Shown: positions 33,382 through 43,942 of the stretch, in pieces | Layout: each line of letters starts with the position of its first letter | How positions within the stretch are numbered: the first letter of the stretch is position 1 | Assembly (NCBI RefSeq): GCF_000149955.1 | Contig: NC_030997.1 | Coordinates: 1,410,714-1,474,713, forward strand | DNA length: 64,000 nt | Reading direction: 5' to 3' | DNA from: Fusarium oxysporum f. sp. lycopersici 4287 | Lineage: Eukaryota; Ascomycota; Sordariomycetes; Hypocreales; Nectriaceae | The notes under the pieces: generated by a model | What the model was told of the DNA's origin: nothing | Seen by the model: only the letters and a program-made list of their open reading frames with translations | Databases searched by the model: none | Made by a program: the position numbers and the translations under genes

Positions 33382-34485
33382 CTATCTCATTAAAGAACCT
33401 ATGATCTCTTCTATACGACCGAAGGCGAATTCATCCATCACCTCCATCCATATTCTATCCTGAACACTTTTGCCCTCTTCAGTGTAGTAGTATGAGCCGA
33501 ATCTAGGACCTGTTAGCGACTGTAGGAAAATGCGTCGCCTAAGTACTTACGGGCAGATCTTCCAGTCCATGATATACGACCCATGTGATTCCTCTCCCTT
33601 GACAATCGCTGCATCAACGTAGGCTGAGGCAGCCTGCTCCTGTGTATGGCCGACTACCCTAGTTCCCATGGCTATAACGATCTTCATGAGACCAGAGCTT
33701 TTGTCCATCAGTCCTGTGCCCTTGGTCAAGCCTGGGTCAACAAGGTTGATGACAACATCGCTTGGGTCAACGTGTTGAGATAGTCTGTCGATGAAGAGTT
33801 GACCGAGGAGCTTGGACTTGGCATAGTGCCCCATGCCATCAAAGTTGGCTTCTAAATCGAGAGCAGATATTATATGGTCTGCTTTGGCTTCGGGCAATTC
33901 GCAGTGCATGGCCGTTCCAGAACTGACAATTGTGAGACGGCTTGGCTTCGGGGCTGGAGCCTTGCTCGTGAGTACCGGCAAGAGAAGAACAGAAAGGTAC
34001 ATGGTAGACAAGAAGTTAACCTGCATAGTCTCTTCATGGCCCGTGGCCTTGTTCAGGTTAAAGGTTGTACCGCCCATACCAGCGTTGAGAAAGACAAAGT
34101 CTATCCTTGGCAGAGTCTCGCAACGCTTTGCAAAGTCTTCAATCGAGCTATAACTTGCCATATCAAGCTTCCAGACATCAATCTGAGGACTGCCAGAAGG
34201 TAACGTGCGACGGAGTTGCTCAGCAGCAGCGCTGCCCTTCTGTTCAGAACGAACGGCGATGATGAGATGGCTCAACTTATGTTGAAGGAGCAGTTTGGTA
34301 CATGCGAAACCAATGCCATTATTTGCTCCAGTGATAATGGCTGTTCGGCCGGTGAGGTCGAGATCCTTGGGTGGATACTCTGGTTTGGTGCAAAGTTGGG
34401 ATTGAATAAAAAGTTGGCCAGGGGATAGGGTAAGTGCAGGCATCTGTGAAGATGCACTTTGGAAGGGATGTAACTGATTAGCCAT
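33382..34485 (-). CDS. Short-chain dehydrogenase (retinol-dehydrogenase-like)
   Basis: Two exons on the minus strand, 34485-33551 and 33502-33382, separated by a 48-nt GTAAGT...TAG intron with a CGCTAACA branch site; 351 residues. The acceptor at 33503 is chosen because the upstream CAG would put a stop in frame. Cofactor motif 'ITGANNGIGFACTKLL', 'LNAGMGG', Ser of 'IVSSGT' and 'HYAKSK' give a complete classical SDR active site. The second exon supplies the familiar C-terminus ('YYYTEEGKSVQDRIW'). The family reduces or oxidises steroid, retinoid or polyketide carbonyls; the substrate is unknown. Confidence 0.88.
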
Positions 34486-34980
34486 GGTGAATATTCAGGA
34501 GGTTTCTTTATGAAGGAAGAAGCTTAAAGTTGAGCAATCATGAATTTTTATGATATCGATCTCAGCAGACACAGCTTTCCCTTTATAAGTAGCCCTTTGG
34601 TTTAAATGTTCAGCTGGAGTCCGCGTTTCCCGTATACCCATTTTGTCATGATCGACGTGCCACATAACCCAGCTCGGATAACGATGTGGTCTTCGCATCT
34701 AGAACGTGCTTTACTAATGCGCGTTATCAGACTTTTGCTTTAGCTTCTGTGTCTTGTGGTAATGCCTCGCATACTCCTCTGAAGTTTTCGGATCGACCTG
34801 GATAAACAACCAGATTGATGTCCCAACGCGGTTAGTACAGAAGATAAGATCTGCGTTAGCTCGGAGCATGCTAAAATCCGAATTGAGTGGAGGCGGGTCA
34901 ACAGTTCCCGATAATCACGCTAAGCCCAATTGAGGTATCAGTCTGGTCAAGGTGGTGGAGTTCAGCTGATTAATGCAAGC
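34486..34980. other. Intergenic region left of the transposon
   Basis: No gene supported. Contains the promoter of the minus-strand SDR at its left end; its right end is the insertion point of the MULE. Confidence 0.4.
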
Positions 34981-34989
34981 CTGGGTCCA
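34981..34989. repeat. Target-site duplication, left copy (CTGGGTCCA)
   Basis: The 9-bp sequence CTGGGTCCA lies directly before the left inverted repeat and again directly after the right one (37876-37884). 9 bp is the usual size for Mutator-like elements. Confidence 0.9.
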
Positions 34990-35091
34990 GGGGCCCCATA
35001 GGGACACGCCTAGGCGCCTCTCCACTTCTGCACGCGTAGGCGTGCGGATTATGTCAGCCCCCAATTTGGCACAACTCCACAACTGCATTTC
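34990..35091 (+). repeat. MULE left terminal inverted repeat
   Basis: Starts GGGGCCCCATAGGGACACGC. It contains nested near-palindromes (CGCCTAGGCG; GCACGCGTAGGCGTGC), which are likely transposase-binding sites. One mismatch with the right repeat (CAGCCCC here versus CAGCACC in the reverse complement of the right end). Confidence 0.92.
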
Positions 35092-35153
35092 TCAGGGGCT
35101 GCGGCTATTGCTGCCATTGCTAACCACAACCGTAGTTTTCAGGGGTTGCCGTT

Positions 35154-37712
35154 ATGGCGCAGACGGCATTTCCTGATGATGTGCTTCCGCCAGAGGGCAC
35201 GTACGACTCGCGAGAGGCTCTACTCACAGCTATCAATGAATGGGCAGCACCAAGAGGATACGCGTTCGTAACTGGGAGATCGTCGCGATCAACCAGCGGC
35301 AGGCAGATTATCACATACGCATGTGATCGATGGTGTCGGCCACCAAGCGCCTCAAGGGACCACCAGCGCAAGACTACTACGCGAGGAACCAACTGCCGGT
35401 TCTCTATCATCGCGAAGGAATCCCTAGATAAGACGACTTGGTCTTTAAGGCATCGTCCGGATCCACAATTTTCTTCACACAACCATGAACCAAGTTGGCA
35501 CAAATCGGCGCACCCAGTCCATCGGCAGCTCTCGGATGTGGACAGGTCAACAATCAGCCGCCTTACGAACGCTGGTGTAGCGCCAAAAGGTATCAGGACT
35601 TATATTCGCCAGAACTCGAATACCATTGCAACCCAGCAAGATATCTACAACCGTCTCGCAGATAGCAAACGAGAGCTCTGTGAGGGTCAGAGCACTATAC
35701 ATGCTTTTGCTAACCAGCTAGACAAGGAAGGGTTCTGGAACCGGATGCAGCTTGACTCAGATAACTGAATCACGGCGGTGTTGTTCGCCCATCCGGATTT
35801 ATTGGCATACTTGAAGGCTTACCCAGATCTACTTTTCTTGGACTGCACATACAAAACGAACAAATACGGAATGCCGCTGCTTGATATGATTGGTGTTGAT
35901 GCCTGTCAGCGATCCTTCTGTATCGCCTTCGCATTCCTTAATGGCGAGGCTGAGCAGGACTTCATATGGGCCTTGGACCGGCTCAGGTCCCTGTATGAAC
36001 TCTGCAACACAAGGTTTCCATCTGTTATTCTGACTGACCGTGATAAGGCCTGTATGAACGCTGTAGAGAGCTGCTTTCCGTCTTCGATCTCCCTGCTATG
36101 CCTGTGGCATGCGAATAAGGCGGTCCTCCGCTATTGCCAGCCAACATTCGTACACCATAAGCAAGGGTCTGAGGCCTATCAGCAAGGTCTGAGCGATTGG
36201 AATGACTTTTTCAACCACTGGCATTCGATTATGAGGTCGTCAGATGAACAGGCATTTGACCAGCGCGTACAAGAGCTTGAAAAGCGCTATCTGCCTCAAT
36301 ATCTCGAAGAGGTTGGCTACATCAAGTCCAACTGGCTCGATCCGTACAAGAAAAAGCTCGTTAAGGCCTGGGTCGACCAGCACCCTCACTTTGGTAATGT
36401 GGTCACCTCACGGGTTGAGGGTATCCATGGGCTCCTTAAGAGCCACCTCAAGAAATCTACGCTAGATCTCTTCGAGGCGTGGAGAGCTATGAAACATGCG
36501 CTTCTTAATCAATTATCTGAGCTGCGCTCCAACCAAGTCAGGCAGCAAATGCGAATACCAATTGAGCTCTCTGGATCACTATATAGTGCCATACGTGGCT
36601 GGATATCTCACGAGGCTTTACGCAAAGTTGAAGAACAGCGGAAGCGGCTTATGAAAGAAGACCTGCCTAGTTGTACCGGTACATTCTCTCGATCCCACGG
36701 CCTCCCTTGCGCCCATATTCTCAAGGCTCTACAAGAGCAAGGCCAAACCCTTCGCTTGGAGCATTTTCACCCGCATTGGCATTTGAGTCGTCATGGTGTT
36801 CATCAGGTGCTATTGGAGCCTCGACACCGATCTAATCGAATAGCTGCCGATTCTACCACAAGTAAATCGCAATCGAGCACTCAGAGAGAACCAAGTGCAT
36901 TCGAGGCAGTTCAGGCAGCAGCGCAGCCAAAAGCACGACCTACATGCAGTAGATGCCACAAATTAGGACACAAGATGACGTCAAAGGCATGCCCTCAACG
37001 GTACGAGGGGATTTTGTATTTGTCATCATCGTCAGCACAGGTAGAAGCAATGCCAGTGGCACTCTCGCCAGCATTATCCGGGGAAGCACGACCAGCAGCA
37101 GCAGTATCTGCATCTGTATCATCTTTGCAGGAAGGGGAACCACTGGAAGACCCATCATCAGGATTATCCGGACATGCTGGGTCTGGCAGGGATGATACTA
37201 GCTGCATTGTCGTTAGTATAGAGACAGCAGCATCATCGGCAGTGTCATCAGCAAAACCATCGACACAGGGAGGGAAGTCGCCAGTAGCATCATCTTCAAC
37301 AGCATCAGTGGCGCCGACACTAAGATATGATGACCCACAAGCCATCTATCGGAGATATGTTGCTGCTCGAGATGCTTGGTATAAGGCGCAGCCTCGTGGT
37401 AGCGTCAAAACTAACCAGCAGTATCGGAGGGCGTTAGGTCTACCTTTGCGGTATGACAAAGCAAGCTACCAGTGGTGTCTTGACTGGAAGCAGATGGGCA
37501 AACTCTGTACGACACCGACCGGATCTAGAGATTGGAGTAAGGAAGAGATGATGGCGTACCTGGATTGGAGTAAAGCAGAAGATGATCGGGTGGAGGCTCA
37601 GGTAGCGGCAGAGATGGAAAGTAATCCATTTTCTAGCAGAAGAGGCTTGCGCGACATCTGGGAGGCGGCTGAGAATGATGGAAAAGAGCAGCAGGAATTG
37701 TATTCAGCTTGA
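35154..37712 (+). pseudogene. MULE transposase with one in-frame TGA
   Basis: 853 codons from the ATG at 35154, with TGA at 35766-35768 (codon 205) as the only lesion. N-terminal FAR1/WRKY-GCM1-like zinc-binding region ('YACDRWCR'). The MULE DDE core follows the stop: 'LFLDCTYKTNKYG' (Asp ~230), 'VILTDRDKACMNAVE' (Asp ~295), 'CLWHANKAV' and 'SRVEGIHGLLK' (Glu ~422). A SWIM-type 'GLPCAHIL' and a CCHC zinc knuckle 'CSRCHKLGH' (~598) come next, then a Ser/Ala-rich tail. A CGA (Arg) to TGA change is the simplest explanation, so the copy is probably non-autonomous now but could be mobilised by an intact relative. Confidence 0.92.
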
Positions 37713-37773
37713 TAATTAGGAATCATTGCAGTTCTGAATCTCGGGATTCTGAAACCCGCCAGCCTCAAAACTC

Positions 37774-37875
37774 GAAATGCAGTTGTGGAGTTGTGCCAAA
37801 TTGGGTGCTGACATAATCCGCACGCCTACGCGTGCAGAAGTGGAGAGGCGCCTAGGCGTGTCCCTATGGGGCCCC
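37774..37875 (-). repeat. MULE right terminal inverted repeat
   Basis: 102 bp, reverse complement of 34990-35091 with one mismatch. Confidence 0.92.
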
Positions 37876-37884
37876 CTGGGTCCA
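37876..37884. repeat. Target-site duplication, right copy (CTGGGTCCA)
   Basis: Identical to 34981-34989, abutting the right inverted repeat. Confidence 0.9.
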
Positions 37885-37988
37885 TCGTGAAGGATTGAGG
37901 CTTAGCGGATGCGAGATTTGGGCCAGATTAAGACCCTTTTTCGGAACGGTCAGCATCACTCACTCATCATCGGCAATCATCTGATCCA

Positions 37989-39451
37989 ATGGCAGCCACT
38001 GAGTTTACGTTTCTGACTGTTGATGGCCATGGGCGCCCACTCGAACCCGGTAGTCGAGTCTCGATTCGGAGTCGGTGCATGAAGGGCGTCAATGTTCGCC
38101 AAGGCTCGCGCCGATCCAGAAGAAAGGCGCGTAAGGCATCCGAGACAGTCGCCGCAACTAAAAGTCTCGGGAAGAGTACCGAACTCCTAGAGATTACGTC
38201 TTCTTATCAGTTAACAAGTTGCGGGCCCCTTGTAGAGTCACTACAGGTCCGAACTGATGAGCTTGGCTTTGACTCATCTCGCCTGCCATCTACTGTACTG
38301 CGATTAGGTATGTATTGTAGATCCGCATCACAGAGTCGGTCGTCAGTACTAACGGGAGATTGTAGTCGTCAAGTACAATGCCTTGCTCGATGCGGCATAT
38401 CCTCTTGAGATATACCTCGAGAACACAGACGTCCAAGGACACAGAGTGACCGACGACTTGGCCTTACTGAACGAGAACAAGACTCTGCTAGAGTCGATAT
38501 TCCTGGCTACATATGCCGTGGATGATTTATGTTCTGGAACCAAGCTATCACTTCGATCGCAGCGATTACTCTGCACCATCCTCTCGTCTTTGAACAGCAG
38601 TCTTCGCAATGCTTCAGCACAACAATCCTACTCCACCATACTTACCATATTGATTCTGCTCTTTGCAGCTGAGTCGTTTCGAGATTTCGATGCTGTTTCA
38701 ACACACCTTGACGGACTGACGAGGTTGTTGGAATTGCGTGAGACAAAGCCGGTGCCGTTGGACTCTAAACTATTGTTCAAGATCCAGCAGGTCGATCTTA
38801 GGATGTCGTTGGCGACGGGTCGGGCCACTGTACTTTCCTTTCGACTATTCATATTGCCAACAACCTGCCAGTGTTGTTTGTCTGTCAAGTATTTTGCCCT
38901 GGTTGATGGTGCATCCCGCGTTGATGAGTTGCTATCAGACATTACAAGCTTTGTCAAATCATGCGAACCGATATCAATCGTCAAAGTCGAAAAGGATTCT
39001 CAATTGGTTGGACTTCCAATCTCAGGTTAGCACGAGTCAAACTCTGTTGATCGGTCTGGGAGCCGGTCATCTCCCTGTCGTATCCGAAGCTCTGCGACTT
39101 GGCATGCTTGCCTTTTTATCCACACTCTCGCGTAGTCCGGTGCGGAAACCTCACCTACCAATATTTACCTTACAACTTGAGGAGTGCTATTTGGCTATGA
39201 AACAAGAAAAAAATTCCTACATGCCATTGCTTCTTTGGCTGATGTTGATGGGGTATATCTCTACTATCGACACATCGAGCTCGATATTATCTTCAGTATG
39301 GAGATCTTCTGTTGAACCAGATCTCTCTTGGGAAACTGCGCGAAAAATGGTTGGTGAATTGCCATGGATTGAGATGATACATGATGAGCCCGGAAAACTA
39401 AACTTTCGGCACCTACAAGCTCGAAAGGGCGATATAGGATCTCAATATTAA
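37989..39451 (+). pseudogene. Fungal transcription-factor-like protein (DUF3468/Fungal_trans_2), frameshifted
   Basis: Exon 37989-38307, a 58-nt GTATGT...TAG intron with TACTAAC branch, then 38366 onward. The start 'MAATEFTFLTVDGHGRPL' followed by a basic 'RRSRRKARK' stretch is the N-terminus of fungal Zn-cluster-less regulators. The rest ('AAYPLEIYLENTD', 'LFAAESFRDFDAVSTHLDGL', 'EALRLGMLAF') matches the Fungal_trans_2/DUF3468 helical domain. The reading frame changes between 'VDELLSD' and 'LQALSNHANRYQ'; removing one A at 38941 joins the two halves into a family-like sequence. A 55-nt intron (38886-38940, GTCAAG donor, no branch site) is a weaker alternative. It starts 104 nt beyond the transposon duplication. 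Confidence 0.72.
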
Positions 39452-39714
39452 AAAAAACACATAAACCTCAGATCTAACACAATCCCATCCATGTGGATCC
39501 AGGGTTTTCCTGATTGCCGATAAATGGAGGCTGTGGACTAATAGTGATTACAGTCATGCCTGGACTGAGAATGTCTGATAATAGCGATTTAGTCCTAGGT
39601 ATACGCAAATATTTAACAGACCTTAACATAGTATAAAGCATGATGAGCTTTTCACCTCTGAGAAATGAGTGTACCTAAGTCTCAGTGTTCCAGACTTGAT
39701 ATATACCTGACCCA
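39452..39714. other. Convergent intergenic spacer
   Basis: 3' ends of the regulator-like gene (+) and the RBR gene (-) face each other; no other feature seen. Confidence 0.4.
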
Positions 39715-41921
39715 TTATCTAATAGGTACATGCTCCCCAGTAACCTGTGTAGGTTGTCGATTACTGGACCTGAAGTAACAGCCATCTCGATGAGCTGATT
39801 GATTGTACTGTCCCGATCTCGGCATGATATCGCTCCAGCTCGCAAGACATTCCCAGCAGAACTCATGGCGACATAGCGTACCTGTCATTGAAGTCAGAAC
39901 AAATCAAGTGGGACTTCTGGCGATGTAACTCACAAGTCATGTGAAAGCAACCTGGGCCTTTCTGTGTATTGACTCCGCATGAAGGGCACTGCTTGGTGTT
40001 GGCATTTACCCAGTCTCGAGTTTCACGGAACCGAGGGTCTCCATTCTCCTCCATGCTATCAAACTCTTCGCAGGTCAAATCATTATGCCATTTCATTTGG
40101 TGCTCAAAGCACATCTCGTAGCCACATTCCTCGCATGAGACGTGGTTACTCTCGATTAGGTCATGTATCTGACCATAGGAACAATTCTCAGCAAGACACC
40201 ATCGAAAAGAAGGCAACTTGCTCAAAGCCTCAAGTTTCAAGTATTCATCGTATCTTTAAGCGTATTAGAATCTCGTTTTGCTGATAAATACTAGAAAAAG
40301 TACTTACTTCGAAAATGTCTCTTGTCGCGCATATAGTTTCACCTCGTCGTATTCAAGTCGCCGACCGCAATCGGAGGAAGGGCAAGTAAGTAGATGGCAT
40401 CCAGCTCTTCCATGTTGATCAAGCTGGGCTTCAATATAGTTCTCTAAGCACTCCGTGCAGAAGTCAACAGTATGAGAGCACCTCTGTTCAAGCTTGAGAG
40501 GGAAAGGAAGAACCTTCCACTTCCAGTCCCCATCGTAATCACTGCAAATGGTATCCCATTTGCTCAAGGCTTCGCCAATTAGATCATAGACAGGTTCAGT
40601 GCAGATAGAACATTCAACCGGAGACTGTTCTCGTTGCAGAAGCTGTGTGAAGATGGGGACACGCAATACCTCGTCAGTGCCATTCAGCTCGAGGAGCTGA
40701 ACGAGGCTGGAGTTCACGTCGTGTGATACACCCTCTCCCAGAGTATGTAGTTCTGAGATCGCAAGATCACGCAATGGTTTCATAATACCATTCGAAGTAA
40801 GGTGTTGATGTAGGCGCTTGGCTACTTGACGTGCTTCTAAAGTTGGCTGCGGATCAAGGCTGTCGAGTACTGACACAAGATGCTGTGCTGTATCATATCT
40901 ATTCGGGGAAGGTTAACAATTTGAAGCCAGGTCACTTTGTATATGCCTACATTCTCAGTTTTTCGTCTGCACCCTGGACTTTCGTGAGTCTAAGTAGTCT
41001 CTGTAAAGTCCCACGATCATGGATAGGGATATCAGCCGAACAGGCACCGCACGGACATTGTATCAGAACTGTTGACCCAGACATTTCCCACCAAGTCTCA
41101 GGTAGCCCCTGTATAGACTTGAGAACAGATTCAAGATGGCAGACCAAGCAGACAGAAGTCCTACAGGTGATAGGCCGTCGGAGACTTGTGGAAAATTCGT
41201 CGACTAAAGGGTATGAAATATTGGGCGTGGCTTGTTCGAACCTCATCTTGTGACAAATTGAGCAACGGCGCAATGATATTGAATCCAGATCTTGCTCGTC
41301 AAACCAATCTTGAAAGGAATGAAACAGCCTTCGAGCCTCATCAGCACTGAGGATACTGTCCAAAGGACTCTTTACATCAGACGCAGCATTCTCAATTTTG
41401 GAATTAGGTAATCCCTCCTCTTGGATTGCGTTGTAATTCTCGTAGATAGACTCTGATCTAGATAGTAGTTTGCTGATGATGATGCCTCTTTGTGTTGTTT
41501 CAAGCATTCCTGGCGGACGCCCGGCAATCTGCGCTCGCAGCTTGTCAACTTCATCTGCCATTGCCCTTTTTTCGTTGAGACTTATATGTATATCAATATT
41601 CATTTTGCAGATTTTCTGTAGCAGGGATATTGATTCTTCAATCTTTGTCGACATCTGAACCTTTAGGGCCTTGTTTTCGTCTAAAAGATCGTTTATCGTG
41701 CCTTGCAAGTCTTCGATTTGCTGATGCATTTGATTGAAATTGTTGGCAAGAATATCAGTTATGCACTCTGCAGATATACTTGGTTCCGAGAGTTCATCAT
41801 TGCACCCAAACCAAGAAAGCTCCGAGAGCCTCGGGATGTGCTTGGCAATGGCATGGATAGAATGCGGCAGCTGAGTTTGACTAGCATGAATGTCTGATTG
41901 AATCTTTTGGAAGGATGACAT
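39715..41921 (-). CDS. RBR (RING1-IBR-RING2) E3 ubiquitin ligase
   Basis: Four exons on the minus strand: 41921-40951, 40898-40308, 40253-39934 and 39881-39715. The introns are 52, 54, 52 nt; phases agree; 682 residues. A coiled coil (about residues 65-155) is followed by a cysteine-rich module at ~225-300 ('RRCSICHKMRFEQ', 'CLVCHLESV', 'CPCGAC'). Canonical RING1 starts near residue 420 ('CSICTEPVYD', 'FCTECLENYI'). The IBR follows ('FRWCLAENCSYGQ', 'CEECGYEMCFEHQ'). RING2 is 'CPSCGVNTQKGPGCFHM' spliced to 'TCTLCRHEFCWECL'. RBR ligases pass ubiquitin through a RING2 cysteine. Splicing is essential to see RING2, because the exon 3/4 junction splits it. It appears intact. The target is unknown. 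Confidence 0.9.
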
Positions 41922-42655
41922 ATCTAAGATGACGAAAAGTGATTTGTAGGATGCAGAAGGCTGGGAGTTTTGGTGGTAGGAATGGTAAGAGGATCAAAAT
42001 GAGTGGAATCCACGGGAAGAGCCCCCCTTCTTATTGTCAAGAGGAGACCAACGTCACAAGTGAAGGCCTCTTCCAAATGTGCTGATATTCAAGTCCTACG
42101 TCTCATGTATGTGGCAATATTCTGGCCACTGCAGCCGGATAAACCTGACTGGATGACAGAGAGGTCGGCCTCCTGCATGCATAGCGGGCCCTTGAAAAAG
42201 TAGATTGTCAAGACATGGCGGAGCTTGTTGGTTCAGCTTGAGGATGCATTTCAAACCCCGCACTAGATAACACTTATTACAGCACTTATCTTACATTTCC
42301 ATGGACGGATCAAACTGATGAACCTTTGTGTAACCGATAGCTGTCACCTTCCTGCTTGGTCGTTGACATCTATTTATTTCACGATGCCAGCCCACTAGCT
42401 GACCTTTACTTTTTCAAGGGACATGCCTGCAAGGCTGTAATCTTTCACATAGATACGAATATATCAGTCAAATTGACCAATAGGCTCCGATTCGTGTTAC
42501 TACAGATGTGGACTTGGCTACTCAGCTCGGCCGAGGTGCACTGCCTGGATCGCGTGATCGCGCCACCATCCTGCATGCGTACTGCCAACACACAATTGAC
42601 TCAGGAGGCCTGCCAAACGCTGAGGCCCAACATGCAACTCGTAAACAAATAACTC
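41922..42655. other. Divergent intergenic region
   Basis: Shared upstream region of the RBR gene (-) and exonuclease gene (+). Small frames at 42003-42203 and 42356-42652 show no family features. Confidence 0.4.
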
Positions 42656-43942
42656 ATGTCGCCTCCAACTTCTCCTCTTCATTTTACTCAGCACTTCCTT
42701 TCAAACATTTCTACAATGGTCGAAGTCAAAGTCAACAAGAATAGTAAGCTATGCTGTACAGTATGCTCTGCTCCTTTCAAAACCCATTCCCAATTGGCGA
42801 AACATTGTTTAGATGCAGACCATGAAGGCAATCAGTGTTGTGAGCACTGCATCAGATGGTTTCGCAGCACAGAAGCCTTGTCCCAGCATAACGAAGCAAA
42901 ACATGGGAAGTTACCGGCGGTTGTGCCATCTCAAAACCAAGTGTTAAGCGTCTCAACGCCTCAACCTCCACAGCAATTTCACTTCCAAGACCAAAACTAC
43001 AAAAGACTACCACTACTAGATATGGCAATTATATACGACCGTCTCATTCTCAAATGCCATTCTTCTGAGCGCCTCAGAAAGGAGGGCTATGTCTTGGGGA
43101 AGGAAACTCGTGAGAACGCTAGACAGGCCGCTATCACGAAGCAAACCATTATGGCTTCTTACCCGAGCTCTCTAGAGCCCAAAAGAAAGGCAATCGCTCT
43201 AGATTGCGAAATGGCAGGAGTCGTAAATGGTGAGAGTGAAATCATATCCATCTGCGCGATCGACTTTTTCACTGGCGAAGTTTTGATCAATTCTCTTGTC
43301 AAACCTAATGAGCCCATCATTGACTGGCGTACCAACATCCATGGTATAAGGCCGGCGACACTCGCTATAGCTGCATCCTAAGGACAAATTCTCTATGGTT
43401 GGGAAGCAGCGCAAGAAGAGCTACTCAAGCATATCAACACAGAGACAGCAATGGTTGGACAATCTCTCCAGCAAGATTTAAATAGGCTACGAGTATCACA
43501 TGAAAAGATTTTCGATACTGCTATTCTTACAGCAGAAGCGGTGTTTGGAACAGGTACTCCCTTTGGTCGTCGATGGAGTCTTCAATCCCTCTGTGCAGAT
43601 TTGTTGAAATTTCGTATTCGACAAGGTTCCAACACTCACGATGCTTGGGAAGACGCTATGGCGGCACGAGAGGTTGCGTTGTGGTGCATATGCTACCCTG
43701 ACAAGTTAAAGCAATGGGCAAAGAGGGCACGCAAGAAGCACATGGCTGAAAAAGCGAAACGAGCGGAGCGCAGGCGAAATAAAAGGAGGAACATGTATTA
43801 CTCAGCGCCTGTTCCAGACGACGAGTATGAGGATTGTGGGTATTATCATGATTATGGTGAGAACGAGGATGATGAGATCCTTCGATGGGAGGATGTGATA
43901 GAGTGGGAAATGTGGCCAAAGTCTCCTCCCTCTTCTGATTAG
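42656..43942 (+). pseudogene. C2H2 plus DEDDh 3'-5' exonuclease (REX4/REXO-like) with one in-frame stop
   Basis: Open for 428 sense codons apart from TAA at 43379-43381 (codon 242). N-terminal C2H2 fingers: 'CTVCSAPFKTHSQLAKH' and 'CEHCIRWFRSTEALSQH'. Exonuclease motifs: ExoI 'IALDCEMAGV', ExoII 'MVGQSLQQDLNRL', ExoIII 'HDAWEDAMAAREVAL'. ExoI lies before the stop, ExoII and III after it, so truncation would destroy activity. CAA or AAA to TAA is the minimal change. A 39-nt in-frame intron (43341-43379, GTATAA...AAG) could remove the stop but would delete the conserved 'GIRPATLAIAAS' region and is too short. The C-terminus is basic then acidic. A second possible start is ATG 42716. Confidence 0.8.

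Larger units (their letters stand above)
34990..37875 (+). mobile_element. Mutator-like DNA transposon, Hop-type, 2886 bp
   Basis: Bounded by 102-bp terminal inverted repeats (34990-35091 and 37774-37875) that differ at one base, and by a perfect 9-bp target duplication (CTGGGTCCA). It contains one transposase frame on the + strand. The near-identity of the ends and the perfect duplication point to a recent insertion. Terminal repeat length, 9-bp duplication and protein domains match the Hop family described in Fusarium oxysporum; this copy is somewhat shorter than the published ~3.3-kb element as I recall it. It sits in intergenic DNA and does not obviously break a gene. Confidence 0.93.

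Noticed and set aside
43341..43379. 39-nt intron removing the exonuclease stop
   Set aside because: Shorter than every other intron here, has an AAG acceptor and no branch site, and would delete a conserved block between ExoI and ExoII.
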